Assembly (NCBI RefSeq): GCF_013364195.1
Contig: NZ_CP054918.1
Span: forward strand, 1,353,001-1,417,000
Source of the DNA: Streptomyces sp. NA04227
Lineage (GTDB): Bacteria; Actinomycetota; Actinomycetes; Streptomycetales; Streptomycetaceae
Direction of reading: 5' to 3'
Length of the DNA: 64,000 nt
The notes under the pieces are model-generated. The model was not told the origin of the DNA. It did not search any database and saw nothing but the letters and a program-made list of their open reading frames with translations. Positions 54,706-63,048 of the stretch are shown here, in pieces. How positions within the stretch are numbered: position 1 is the stretch's first letter; each line of letters begins with the position of its first letter. The position numbers and the translations under genes are program-made.

Positions 54706-54764
54706 CCGTCGAGTATGCCGGACCCCGGGAGGGCCCCTCGCCCACAGGGCGGCTGGGCAGCCAC

Positions 54765-54810
54765 CGCACGGGTGTGGGACGTGGCCCGGGCCACGTCCCA
54801 CACCCGTGCG
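54765..54810 (-). terminator. 46-base perfect palindrome after lspA
   Basis: Bases 54765-54786 and 54789-54810 are perfect 22-base inverted repeats with only two bases between, centred on GGCCCGGGCC. The arms begin CGCACGGGTGTGGGACGTGG. It lies about 100 bases downstream of lspA and just upstream of the RluD-type gene, and probably works as a terminator between them. Confidence 0.8.
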
Positions 54811-54885
54811 ACGGTTCGGTCCCCGCGGACCGCGGCCCTCGTAGACCGTGTCCGCACACCCAGTCCTCGTGGACGGCGTCCGAAC

Positions 54886-54913
54886 CCTCAGTCCTCAGTC
54901 CTCAGTCCTCAGT
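54886..54913. repeat. Heptanucleotide repeat spanning the lspA stop
   Basis: CCTCAGT occurs four times in a row at 54886-54913; the minus strand reads GGACTGA repeats from the lspA coding end. The first copy in the minus direction supplies the lspA stop TGA. Confidence 0.85.
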
Positions 54914-55625
54914 CCTTGTGGACGGTGCCGTCCGGGTCGAGCCCGCGGAACGACAGCAGCACGATCAGGATGCCGCCGCAGACGATCGCGGAGTCGGCGA
55001 GGTTGAACACGGCGAAGTGCTTCGGTGCGATGAAGTCCACGACCGCGCCCTCGAAGACGCCCGGCGCGCGGAAGATACGGTCCGTGAGGTTGCCGAGCGC
55101 GCCGCCGAGCAGCAGCCCGAGCGCGATCGCCCACGGCAGGCTGTAGAGCTTGCGGGCGAGACGGACGATGACCACGATCACGGACGCGGCGATCAGCGTG
55201 AAGATCACGGTGAAGGCCTCACCCATGCCGAACGCGGCACCGGGATTGCGCACCGCCTCCAGCTGCAGCCACTCCCCGATGATCTCCACCGAGGCGCGGT
55301 GTTCGAGCTTGGCGACCACGATCATCTTGCTGACCAGGTCGAGGATGTACGCGACGGCCGCGACCGCGAACAGCACGGCGATACGGCGCCTGCCGCGCGA
55401 GGCCTGGGCCTGCTCGGTCCCCTCGCCCTCGGCCGACGCGGACGCTTCGGTGCTCTGGGAGGCCGAGCGGTCCGCGCCCTCCTCGGGGGCGGCGCTCTCG
55501 GCGGGCCGGTCGGCGGCCGCCTCACGGGCGTGCTCCCCGGGCGCATCCGGCCGCGGCGTCGCGGGCTGTGCGCCCGCCGCCCCGGCACTCTGCGGCGTAC
55601 TGATGATGCGCTCCGCCTCTGCCAC
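54909..55625 (-). CDS. lspA: Lipoprotein signal peptidase II
   Basis: LspA removes the signal peptide of diacylglyceryl-prolipoproteins, acting after Lgt (gene at 8401-9381). The 238-residue product has about 80 disordered, Ala/Glu/Ser-rich cytoplasmic residues before four membrane helices. The aspartyl protease motifs are [24 protein letters not shown] with the first catalytic Asp, and [19 protein letters not shown] with the second. Typical LspA is about 160-200 residues, so the N-terminal extension is long. The GTG at 55625 is 8-9 bases after GAGGGAC. The stop codon lies in a heptanucleotide repeat. Confidence 0.95.
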   Translation of the reverse strand: MAEAERIISTPQSAGAAGAQPATPRPDAPGEHAREAAADRPAESAAPEEGADRSASQSTEASASAEGEGTEQAQASRGRRRIAVLFAVAAVAYILDLVSKMIVVAKLEHRASVEIIGEWLQLEAVRNPGAAFGMGEAFTVIFTLIAASVIVVIVRLARKLYSLPWAIALGLLLGGALGNLTDRIFRAPGVFEGAVVDFIAPKHFAVFNLADSAIVCGGILIVLLSFRGLDPDGTVHKD

Positions 55626-55766
55626 GTAAGTGTCCCTCGATCCGGATACCGACTGGGCACGAGGGTACGTCACAGGGGGCCCCGGCCCCGAGCCGAGAGG
55701 CCCCGGCAGCGCTGCCGCGAGGCCGGAACGAGCCGCCGGGGCCCGGCGGCGGTCACCGGCGGGTGG

Positions 55767-56708
55767 TCAGACGCGGCGTTCCTGCTTCTGCTTGCACTCC
55801 ACGCACAGGGTGGCGCGCGGGAAGGCCTGCATCCGGGCCTTGCCGATGGGGTTGCCGCAGTTCTCGCAGCTCCCGTAGGTGCCCGCCTCGATGCGATCCA
55901 GTGCGCGTTCGGTCTGCAGCAGCACCTCGCGGGCGTTGGCCGCGATGCCGAGTTCGTGCTCCCTGGTGATGTTCTTGGAGCCGGTGTCGGCGTCGTCCTC
56001 GCCCGCCCCGTCCTGCGAGTCCCGCATCAGGCCGACCAGGGACTCCTCGGAGGACTCGATCTCGCTGCGCAGCCGCAGCGCCTCGGCGGACAGTTCCGCG
56101 CGGGCCTCGGCGACCTCCTCCGGGGTCCAGGGCTCCTCCCCCGGCCGTACGGCGAGTTCTCCCGGCTCGGCCGCGGTGTGCCGCGCCTTGGGCACTCCGG
56201 CCGTGGCCGTGCCCGTCTTCGCTGCCGCCTTCTTCGCAACCACCGTCGTGGCTCCCGTCGTCGTCGCGGTCTGCGCCGCAGCCGCCTGTTCCTGCTCTTT
56301 CCCGGTGCTCTTCTTGGCCGTGCTCTTCTTGGCCGCGCTCTTCTTGGCCGTGGCCTTCTTCGCCGCCGTCTTCTCGGCCGGGGCCTTCTTGACTGCTGTC
56401 TTCTTGGCCACGGCCTTCTTCTCCGGCTTCTTGGACTTCTTGGGCTTCTCGGGCTTGTCCGGCTCGGCGCTCTGCGCGCTCTTCTCCGGCTTCTCGCTCT
56501 TCGCGCTCTTCTCGGACTTCCCGGGTTTCGCGGCCTTCGCCGCCGTCTTCTTCGCCGTGGCCTTCTTCGCCGCGGATTTCTTCGCGGCCGTCTTCTTCGC
56601 GGCCGTCGTCTTTGCCGCCGCCTTCTTCACGGGGGACGCTTCAGTCGTTTTCCCGGCCGCCGATTTCTGCGCCGTCGACTGCTTCGCCGTCGACTTCTTC
56701 GCCACCAT
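55767..56708 (-). CDS. DksA/TraR zinc-finger protein with Lys/Ala-rich N-terminus
   Basis: A 313-residue protein in two parts. Residues 1 to about 170 are made of repeated AAKKT/AAKKS/KKATAKK units, like the tails of histone H1-like and mycobacterial HU proteins, and should bind DNA or RNA non-specifically. The C-terminal part has a coiled-coil (TPEEVAEARAELSAEALRLRSEIESSEESLVGLMRD), NAREVLLQTERALDRIEAGTYGSCENCG and a four-cysteine zinc finger (Cys281, 284, 302, 305), as in TraR/DksA regulators of RNA polymerase. The ATG at 56708 follows GAAGGGG. It is divergent from the ileS T-box. The combination suggests a nucleoid- or polymerase-associated regulator. Confidence 0.9.
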   Translation of the reverse strand: MVAKKSTAKQSTAQKSAAGKTTEASPVKKAAAKTTAAKKTAAKKSAAKKATAKKTAAKAAKPGKSEKSAKSEKPEKSAQSAEPDKPEKPKKSKKPEKKAVAKKTAVKKAPAEKTAAKKATAKKSAAKKSTAKKSTGKEQEQAAAAQTATTTGATTVVAKKAAAKTGTATAGVPKARHTAAEPGELAVRPGEEPWTPEEVAEARAELSAEALRLRSEIESSEESLVGLMRDSQDGAGEDDADTGSKNITREHELGIAANAREVLLQTERALDRIEAGTYGSCENCGNPIGKARMQAFPRATLCVECKQKQERRV

Positions 56709-57004
56709 GGCCGCGGCCCCTTCACATATTGTGATCTTGCTCGCGAATCGTGCTGGGACGATAAATCGACTCCCAGCGCGCGGCAACGGGGCACGCCGCC
56801 CGATTCGCCGCCCCGCCAACGCGGTGCGGCCGACCTGCAAGCGTTGTGCCCAGCTCCCCGGCCGGTAATCCGCCGAGCTGCGCGGATCGCGGTCCGCGGC
56901 CCGGCGTCTGACCATTCGGGTCACCGGCCGGCCCGGGCGGGACGAGAGCCGGGGCGCCGAAAATCCGGTCATCGCCGCTCCCCGAGGGCCCGTACACTGG
57001 GCAC
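56709..57004. promoter_or_regulatory. Divergent promoter region, dksA-like gene / ileS
   Basis: These 296 bases carry both promoters. On the plus strand TACACT (56993-56998) is a good -10 box that would start the ileS leader near 57005. The sequence near 56725-56765 is AT-richer and probably holds the minus-strand promoter, but its hexamers are not clear. Confidence 0.55.
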
Positions 57005-57292
57005 AGCGAAAAGCGTTGATGGGGACGAGTAACGCCGTACGCAGCCATGAGCGACCCGGGGACGGTGCGAGCCCGGGGGACTGCCCGACGTGAAGATCAC
57101 CCCGGAGCCGCCGGAAGAAAGCCGCGGGCGCGGATGGGCGCCACGGCCGGTAGAACCGGTATCGCGACCCCAATGAGGGGGCCTTTCGGCGTCGATCGCC
57201 GAAGGCCAAGGAGGGTGGTACCGCGGGAGTCCAGCCGCTCTGGCTCTCGTCCCTCCGACGGAAGGCAGCAGTCCGTTGGAGGAGCAACCTCG
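57005..57292 (+). ncRNA. T-box leader controlling ileS
   Basis: The conserved T-box AGGGTGGTACCGCG occupies 57212-57225. An ATC triplet at 57096-57098 (GAAGATCACC) is a likely isoleucine specifier. Downstream, CCTCCGACGGA (57252-57262) can pair with TCCGTTGGAGG (57272-57282), hiding the GGAGGAG ribosome binding site at 57278-57284. This is the translational design known for actinobacterial ileS: uncharged tRNA(Ile) would bind the T-box and free the ribosome binding site. No T-run terminator is present. Confidence 0.92.
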
Positions 57293-60200
57293 ATGAAATC
57301 GACCGAGCAGCAGTACCACCAGGTACCCGCGCAGGTGGACCTCCCCGCGCTCGAGCACACGGTCCTCGACTTCTGGCGCGAGCAGAAGATCTTCGCCAAG
57401 TCCCTGGAGCAGTCCGAGGGCCGCCCCGAGTGGGTCTTCTACGAGGGCCCGCCGACCGCGAACGGCATGCCCGGCGCCCACCACATCGAGGCCCGCGTCT
57501 TCAAGGACGTCTTCCCGCGCTTTCGCACCATGCGCGGCTACCACGTCGCCCGCAAGGCCGGCTGGGACTGCCACGGACTGCCCGTCGAGCTCGCCGTCGA
57601 GAAGGAACTCGGCTTCAACGGCAAGAAGGACATCGAGGCGTACGGAATCGCCGAGTTCAACGCCAAGTGCCGCGAGTCGGTGACCCGGCACACCGACGCC
57701 TTCGCCGAGCTGACGACCCGCATGGGCTACTGGGTGGACCTCGACGAGGCCTACCGCACCATGGACCCCGAGTACGTGGAGTCCGTCTGGTGGTCGCTGA
57801 AGGAGATCTTCGGCAAGGGCCTGCTGGTCCAGGACCACCGGGTGGCCCCCTGGTGTCCGCGCTGCGGCACCGGCCTGTCGGACCACGAGCTCGCGCAGGG
57901 CTACGAGACCGTCGTGGACCCCTCGGTCTACGTCCGTTTCCCGCTCACCTCCGGTCCGCTCGCCGGTGAGGCCTCGCTCCTGGTCTGGACGACGACCCCC
58001 TGGACGCTGGTCTCCAACACCGCGGTGGCCGCGCACCCCGACGTCACCTATGTCGTCGCCACCGACGGCGCGGAGAAGGTCGTCGTCGCCGAGCCGCTCG
58101 TCCAGAAGGCGCTCGGCGAGGGCTGGGAGCCGACCGGCCTGCGCTTCACCGGTGCCGAAATGGAACGCTGGAACTACCAACGGCCGTTCGCGCTCGTGGA
58201 GTTCCCGGCCGGGGAAGGCGCCGCCGAACAGAGCCCCACCGGCGCCCACTTCGTGGTGAACGCCGGCTACGTCACCACCGAGGACGGCACCGGCCTCGTC
58301 CACCAGGCCCCCGCCTTCGGTGAGGACGACCTCAAGGTCTGCCGCTCCTACGGCCTGCCCGTGGTCAACCCGGTCCGGTCGGACGGCACCTTCGACGAGA
58401 GCCTCGACCTGATCGGCGGCCAGTTCTTCAAGAAGGCCGACGAGGCGCTGACCGCCGACCTCGGCGCACGCGGCCTGCTCTTCCGCCACCTCCCGTACGA
58501 GCACAGCTATCCGCACTGCTGGCGCTGCCACACCGCGCTGCTCTACTACGCGCAGCCGTCCTGGTACATCCGCACCACCGCGATCAAGGACCGCCTGCTC
58601 GAGGAGAACGAGCGGACCAACTGGTTCCCGGACTCCGTCAAGCATGGCCGCTTCGGCGACTGGCTGAACAACAACATCGACTGGGCGCTGTCGCGCAACC
58701 GCTACTGGGGCACCCCGCTGCCGATCTGGCGCTGCGAGGAGGGCCACCTCACCTGCGTGGGCTCGCGCGCGGAGCTTAGCGAGCTGAGCGGCACCGACCA
58801 GTCCGCGCTCGACCCGCACCGGCCCTACATCGACGAGGTCACCTTCGGCTGCACCCACGAGGGCTGCGCGCTCACCGCGACCCGGGTGCCCGAGGTCATC
58901 GACGCCTGGTACGACTCGGGCTCGATGCCCTTCGCGCAGTGGGGCTACCCGTACAAGAACAAGGAGCTCTTCGAGAGCCGGTACCCGGCGCAGTTCATCT
59001 CGGAGGCGATCGACCAGACCCGCGGCTGGTTCTACACGCTGATGGCCGTCGGCACCCTGGTCTTCGACAAGTCCTCCTACGAGAACGTCGTCTGCCTCGG
59101 CCACATCCTCGCCGAGGACGGCCGCAAGATGTCCAAGCACCTGGGCAACATCCTCCAGCCGATCCCGCTCATGGACGAGCACGGCGCCGACGCGGTCCGC
59201 TGGTTCATGGCGGCGGGCGGCTCCCCGTGGGCCGCCCGGCGGGTGGGCCACGGCACCATCCAGGAGGTCGTCCGCAAGACGCTCCTGACCTACTGGAACA
59301 CGGTCGCCTTCCAGGCCCTGTACGCGCGTACCTCCAACTGGGCGCCCTCGGCCGCGGACCCGGCCCCGGCCGAGCGCCCGCTGCTCGACCGCTGGCTGCT
59401 CTCCGAGCTGCACGCCCTGACCGCCCAGGTCACCACCGCCCTGGAGGCCTACGACACCCAGCGCGCGGGCAAGCTGCTCTCGGCCTTCGTGGACGACCTG
59501 TCCAACTGGTACGTACGCCGCTCCCGTCGCCGCTTCTGGAAGGGCGACCCGGCCGCGCTGCGCACCCTGCACGAGGTCGTCGAAACCATCACGCGGCTGA
59601 TGGCGCCGCTGACGCCGTTCGTGACCGAGCGGGTCTGGCAGGACCTGGTGGTGCCGGTGACGCCGGACGCCCCGGAGTCGGTGCACCTGTCCGACTGGCC
59701 CGAGGCCGACCCGTCCGCGATCGACCCGGAACTGTCGAAGCAGATGGCGCTGGTCCGCAGGCTGGTCGAGCTCGGCCGGGCCACCCGTGCCGAGTCGGGT
59801 GTGAAGACCCGCCAGCCGCTGTCCCGCGCGCTGGTCGCCGCTACCGGTTTCGAGCGGCTCTCGCCCGAGCTGCGGACGCAGATCACCGAGGAGCTGAACG
59901 TCTCCTCGGTGGCCGCGCTGTCGGATTCCTCCACTGGTGCAGCGGGCGGCGGCTCGCTCGTGGACACCACCGCCAAGGCGAACTTCCGGCCGCTCGGCAA
60001 GCGCTTCGGCAAGGGGGTCCAGGCGGTGGCCAAGGCCATCGCCGCCGCCGACGCCGCTGCGCTGTCCCAGGCCCTGCGGGCGGGTACGGCGAGCGTCGAG
60101 GTCGACGGCGAGACGGTGACCCTGGAGCCGGAAGAGGTGATCATCACGGAGACGCCGCGCGAGGGCTGGTCCGTCGCCTCGGACTCCGGTGCCACCGTGG

Positions 60201-60490
60201 CCCTGGATCTGGAGATCACCGAGGAACTGCGGCGCGCGGGCCTGGCCCGCGACGCGATCCGCCTGATCCAGGAGGCCCGTAAGAACAGCGGCCTGGACGT
60301 CGCCGACCGGATCGCCCTGCGCTGGGCGTCCACCGACCCGGCGGTCACCGAGGCCCTGGCCGAGCACACCCTGATGATCGCGGAGGAGGTCCTCGCGACC
60401 GACTTCGCCGAGGGCGAGGCCGACGGCTCCTACGGTGACGCGTTCACCGACGAGCCGCTCGCGCTGACCTTCCGGCTGCGCAAGGCCTGA
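57293..60490 (+). CDS. ileS: Isoleucyl-tRNA synthetase, type 2, GxHH active-site motif
   Basis: IleRS charges tRNA(Ile). The 1065-residue enzyme is the eukaryote-like type 2. The class I first motif, normally HIGH, reads GAHH at residues 61-64 (PPTANGMPGAHHIEARVF), the variant reported in some IleRS2 enzymes with very high mupirocin resistance. KMSKHLGN is at residues 612-619. The editing domain includes LLVWTTTPWTLVSNTAVAAHPD and ends in the VHQAPAFGEDD region. The anticodon-binding domain has the TLHEVVETITRLMAPLTPFVTERVWQ segment. The ATG at 57293 is eight bases after GGAGGAG, which is sequestered by the T-box leader. Tandem hairpins follow the gene. Confidence 0.96.
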   Translation: MKSTEQQYHQVPAQVDLPALEHTVLDFWREQKIFAKSLEQSEGRPEWVFYEGPPTANGMPGAHHIEARVFKDVFPRFRTMRGYHVARKAGWDCHGLPVELAVEKELGFNGKKDIEAYGIAEFNAKCRESVTRHTDAFAELTTRMGYWVDLDEAYRTMDPEYVESVWWSLKEIFGKGLLVQDHRVAPWCPRCGTGLSDHELAQGYETVVDPSVYVRFPLTSGPLAGEASLLVWTTTPWTLVSNTAVAAHPDVTYVVATDGAEKVVVAEPLVQKALGEGWEPTGLRFTGAEMERWNYQRPFALVEFPAGEGAAEQSPTGAHFVVNAGYVTTEDGTGLVHQAPAFGEDDLKVCRSYGLPVVNPVRSDGTFDESLDLIGGQFFKKADEALTADLGARGLLFRHLPYEHSYPHCWRCHTALLYYAQPSWYIRTTAIKDRLLEENERTNWFPDSVKHGRFGDWLNNNIDWALSRNRYWGTPLPIWRCEEGHLTCVGSRAELSELSGTDQSALDPHRPYIDEVTFGCTHEGCALTATRVPEVIDAWYDSGSMPFAQWGYPYKNKELFESRYPAQFISEAIDQTRGWFYTLMAVGTLVFDKSSYENVVCLGHILAEDGRKMSKHLGNILQPIPLMDEHGADAVRWFMAAGGSPWAARRVGHGTIQEVVRKTLLTYWNTVAFQALYARTSNWAPSAADPAPAERPLLDRWLLSELHALTAQVTTALEAYDTQRAGKLLSAFVDDLSNWYVRRSRRRFWKGDPAALRTLHEVVETITRLMAPLTPFVTERVWQDLVVPVTPDAPESVHLSDWPEADPSAIDPELSKQMALVRRLVELGRATRAESGVKTRQPLSRALVAATGFERLSPELRTQITEELNVSSVAALSDSSTGAAGGGSLVDTTAKANFRPLGKRFGKGVQAVAKAIAAADAAALSQALRAGTASVEVDGETVTLEPEEVIITETPREGWSVASDSGATVALDLEITEELRRAGLARDAIRLIQEARKNSGLDVADRIALRWASTDPAVTEALAEHTLMIAEEVLATDFAEGEADGSYGDAFTDEPLALTFRLRKA

Positions 60491-60498
60491 GCCCGAGC

Positions 60499-60530
60499 AC
60501 CGGCGACCGGTCGGCCAAACGGTCGCCGGT
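60499..60530 (+). terminator. Hairpin after ileS built on a heptamer repeat
   Basis: ACCGGCGACC (60499-60508) pairs with GGTCGCCGGT (60521-60530). Because the right arm belongs to a repeat array, the left arm could pair with several registers. Confidence 0.65.
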
Positions 60531-60574
60531 CGCCGGTCGCCGGTCGCCGGTCGCCGGTCGCCGGTCGCCGGTCG
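60521..60574. repeat. GGTCGCC heptanucleotide array (7 copies)
   Basis: Seven perfect copies of GGTCGCC occupy 60521-60569, with a partial copy to 60574. The array lies just past ileS between convergent transcription units. Confidence 0.92.
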
Positions 60575-60585
60575 AGCATCTGTAC

Positions 60586-60635
60586 GCCGAGGCCCGGGCC
60601 CGCGGAAAGGATCTTCCGCGGGCCCGGGCCTCGGC
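60586..60635. terminator. 22-base-pair perfect hairpin
   Basis: Bases 60586-60607 and 60614-60635 are perfect 22-base inverted repeats around the loop AGGATC; the stem includes GGCCCGGGCC. It can terminate transcription from either side. Confidence 0.85.
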
Positions 60636-60684
60636 ATTGCGTGCGCGCGTACAGGCGTACGTCCTGGGCAGGGCGGAGGCACAA

Positions 60685-60722
60685 AAGGAGCGGGGCCCCG
60701 GATCTCCGGGGCCCCGCTCCTT
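60685..60722 (-). terminator. divIVA terminator with T-run
   Basis: Bases 60685-60702 and 60705-60722 are perfect inverted repeats (AAGGAGCGGGGCCCCGGA and its complement). On the minus strand the stem is followed by TTTTGTG, so this is a rho-independent terminator for divIVA, whose stop is 39 bases upstream. Confidence 0.9.
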
Positions 60723-60760
60723 GAACGCTTCCGACGCCAGTGGCGCCGCTCGGACGTCCG

Positions 60761-61879
60761 TCAGTTGTCGTCCTCGTCGATGAGGAAGCCGCGCATCGGC
60801 GACGGTGCCTGCTGCATGGGCTGCGGGCCCTGCGGCCGGACCGGGGCCATCGGCTGGGTCATCGCGGGGGACATCTGCTGCTGACCGCCGTAGGACGGGC
60901 CACCGGCCGGGGACGGGGTGTTGCCGCCCATCGTCTGGTTGCCGCCGTAGGACGGGGCGCTCGCACCGGCCGAGGCCATCGAAGGCGCCGGGGACGGCGG
61001 GAGCGAGGCCGTCGCCGGGGTGCGCGGCGGGGCCAGCGAGTCGTCGGCCTGGGTCTCCAGCTGACGGAGCTGGCTCTCCAGGTAGGACTTCAGGCGGGTG
61101 CGGTACTCGCGCTCGAAGCCGCGCAGGTCCTCGACCTTGCGCTCCAGCGTGGCGCGCGCGGACTCCAGGGAGCCCATCGCCACACGGTGCTTCTCCTGCG
61201 CGTCCCGCTCCAGGGCGTCGGCCTTGGCACGGGCGTCGCGCTCCAGACCCTCGGCACGGCTGCGCGCCTCACCGACGATCTTGTTCGCCTCGGAACGGGC
61301 CTCGGCGATCGCCTGGTCGGCGGTCTGCTGGGCCAGCGAGAGCACACGGGCGGCGCTGTCGCCACCGGGACCCTGACCGGGCTGCGGAAGCTGCGGGCCA
61401 CCGTGACCACCGGGGCCGCCCATGGGGCCGCCCATCGGACCACCCTGCTGCTGCATCGGGCCGCCCTGCTGCTGCATGGGGCCACCCTGCTGCTGCATCG
61501 GGCCGGGGCCGTGCGGGCCCTGCGGTCCGCCGGGGCCCGGGGGCAGCTGCGGAGCGCCACCCGGCAGCTGGGGCGGGCCGCCCATCTGCTGCTGGTGCGG
61601 CGGTACCGGCTGCGGACCGGATATGGCAGCGGGCACGGGAGCGCCGGGACGGTCCTGCGGCTCCGGCGGCTTGCGCATCTGCTGCTGTTGCTGGTTCTGC
61701 GCGGCGGCACGGGTGGCGGCGGCGAGCTTCGCGCGAAGGTCCTCGTTCTCGCGGAGCAGCCGTGTCAGTTCGGCCTCGACCTCGTCTAGGAAGGCATCGA
61801 CCTCGTCCTCGTCATAGCCTTCTCGGAGACGGACGGTCGTGAACTGCTTGTTCCGCACGTCCTCGGGGGTCAACGGCAT
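60761..61879 (-). CDS. divIVA: Polar growth protein DivIVA
   Basis: DivIVA marks hyphal tips and recruits the polar growth machinery; it is essential in Streptomyces. The 372-residue product starts MPLTPEDVRNKQFTTVRLREGYDEDEVDAFLDEVEAELTRLL, the membrane-binding DivIVA domain and first coiled coil. A Pro/Gly/Gln linker (about residues 62-170) includes three GGPMQQQ repeats encoded by 21-base DNA repeats near 61440-61505. The long second coiled coil (about 173-275; AARVLSLAQQTADQAIAEARSEANKIVGEA) drives oligomerisation. The Gly/Pro/Met-rich tail ends IDEDDN. The ATG follows GAGGTGAAGAG. It is the last gene of the division cluster here. Confidence 0.97.
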   Translation of the reverse strand: MPLTPEDVRNKQFTTVRLREGYDEDEVDAFLDEVEAELTRLLRENEDLRAKLAAATRAAAQNQQQQQMRKPPEPQDRPGAPVPAAISGPQPVPPHQQQMGGPPQLPGGAPQLPPGPGGPQGPHGPGPMQQQGGPMQQQGGPMQQQGGPMGGPMGGPGGHGGPQLPQPGQGPGGDSAARVLSLAQQTADQAIAEARSEANKIVGEARSRAEGLERDARAKADALERDAQEKHRVAMGSLESARATLERKVEDLRGFEREYRTRLKSYLESQLRQLETQADDSLAPPRTPATASLPPSPAPSMASAGASAPSYGGNQTMGGNTPSPAGGPSYGGQQQMSPAMTQPMAPVRPQGPQPMQQAPSPMRGFLIDEDDN

Positions 61880-61943
61880 CTCTTCACCTCAACTGGGTTC
61901 CATCGGCGGGGCCATCCCCGCGTGGGGCAGGGAACACCATCAT

Positions 61944-62228
61944 TCACAGCTGACCCACGATGGCGATCAGAATGTAGACGATGATCATCAGGACGAAGAA
62001 GGACAGGTCGAGCGCCACGCCCCCGAGACGCAGCGGCGGGATGAACCGCCGCAGAAGCTTGAGCGGTGGATCGGTGACAGTGTAGGTGGCCTCCAGTACG
62101 ACCACCATCGGCTTGCCCGGTTGCCACGAGCGGGCGAACTGGAACACGTAGTCCATGACCAGCCTGAAGATCAGCACGATGAGGAAACACATCAGCGCGA
62201 TGTAGAGCACATCCATGACCACGCTCAT
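61944..62228 (-). CDS. YggT-family membrane protein
   Basis: A 94-residue YggT protein with two membrane helices, at about residues 7-28 and 72-92. The loop EATYTVTDPPLKLLRRFIPPLRLGGVALDLSFFVL contains the conserved DPPLKLLRRFIPPL family motif. YggT lies between sepF and divIVA in most Gram-positive division clusters; its function is not settled, and roles in division or osmotic balance have been proposed. The ATG at 62228 is the first choice; the ATG four codons later is possible. Confidence 0.93.
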   Translation of the reverse strand: MSVVMDVLYIALMCFLIVLIFRLVMDYVFQFARSWQPGKPMVVVLEATYTVTDPPLKLLRRFIPPLRLGGVALDLSFFVLMIIVYILIAIVGQL

Positions 62229-62290
62229 CTCCGCGCGTCCCTCTCCCCTGTCACTCTGGTCCTTAGGACCGGTCTCGTCGGCCTTGCGTC

Positions 62291-62923
62291 TCAGCTCTGG
62301 TTGAAGAACCCGCCCTCTGCGATGCGGGCCTTGTCCTCCGCCGTTACATCGACGTTAGCAGGCGAGAGCAGGAAGACCTTCTGAGTCACCCTTTCAATAC
62401 TTCCGTGAAGACCGAACACGAGTCCGGCAGCAAAGTCGACAAGTCGCTTCGCGTCGGTGTCGTCCATCTCCGTCAGATTCATGATCACCGGAGTGCCCTC
62501 GCGGAAGTGTTCCCCGATGGTACGGGCTTCGTTGTAGGTCCGCGGGTGCAGAGTGGTGATGCGGTAGGGCTCCCGCTCGGACACAACCTTGGGCATGATC
62601 ACCGGTGCGTTCTTCTCCAGACTCTGACGTTCGGGTGTGATGGATGCCACGGGGGCGATTCGCGCCGGACGTCCTGATTCCGCGGGCAGCGAAACAGCGT
62701 GGGCGGACGGTTCGCGCTGCGCGGGCGGCGCCACCGCGCGCACCGACTCCTCCCGCGAGGGGGTGTGCGACTGGTGCGACGGCTCGTGCCGTCGTCTGTC
62801 CCGCTCGGGCTCCGGGTCGAGCTCGGGCTCGAACTCGTCGTCGGGGTCAAAGCCCCTGCCGTCGTACCCATCGTCCTCCACGAGGCCGAGGTAGACCGCC
62901 ATCTTGCGCATCGCGCCGGCCAT
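62291..62923 (-). CDS. sepF: Cell division protein SepF
   Basis: SepF tethers FtsZ to the membrane and organises the division ring. The 210-residue product starts [18 protein letters not shown], the amphipathic membrane-binding helix, followed by an acidic, disordered linker (about residues 18-105; [18 protein letters not shown]). The globular FtsZ-binding domain spans about 118-205: [70 protein letters not shown]. The ATG at 62923 has GGAGGA upstream. yggS lies upstream and yggT downstream on the same strand. Streptomyces have other sepF-like genes elsewhere; this is the one in the ftsZ neighbourhood. Confidence 0.95.
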   Translation of the reverse strand: MAGAMRKMAVYLGLVEDDGYDGRGFDPDDEFEPELDPEPERDRRRHEPSHQSHTPSREESVRAVAPPAQREPSAHAVSLPAESGRPARIAPVASITPERQSLEKNAPVIMPKVVSEREPYRITTLHPRTYNEARTIGEHFREGTPVIMNLTEMDDTDAKRLVDFAAGLVFGLHGSIERVTQKVFLLSPANVDVTAEDKARIAEGGFFNQS

Positions 62924-63048
62924 GCTCTGAGTCCTCCGCTCTGTGGTGGATCGGCTGACGCCAACAGTGCCCGCGATCCACGAGGTACACCCCGCTTCAT
63001 CTGCGGGAATGACCATATTTTGTGCTGTGGTCCGACTTCTTGGCGACG

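Noticed and set aside
60521..60574. Possible CRISPR array
   Set aside because: The units are 7 bases with no spacers and no cas genes lie nearby; it is a simple tandem repeat.
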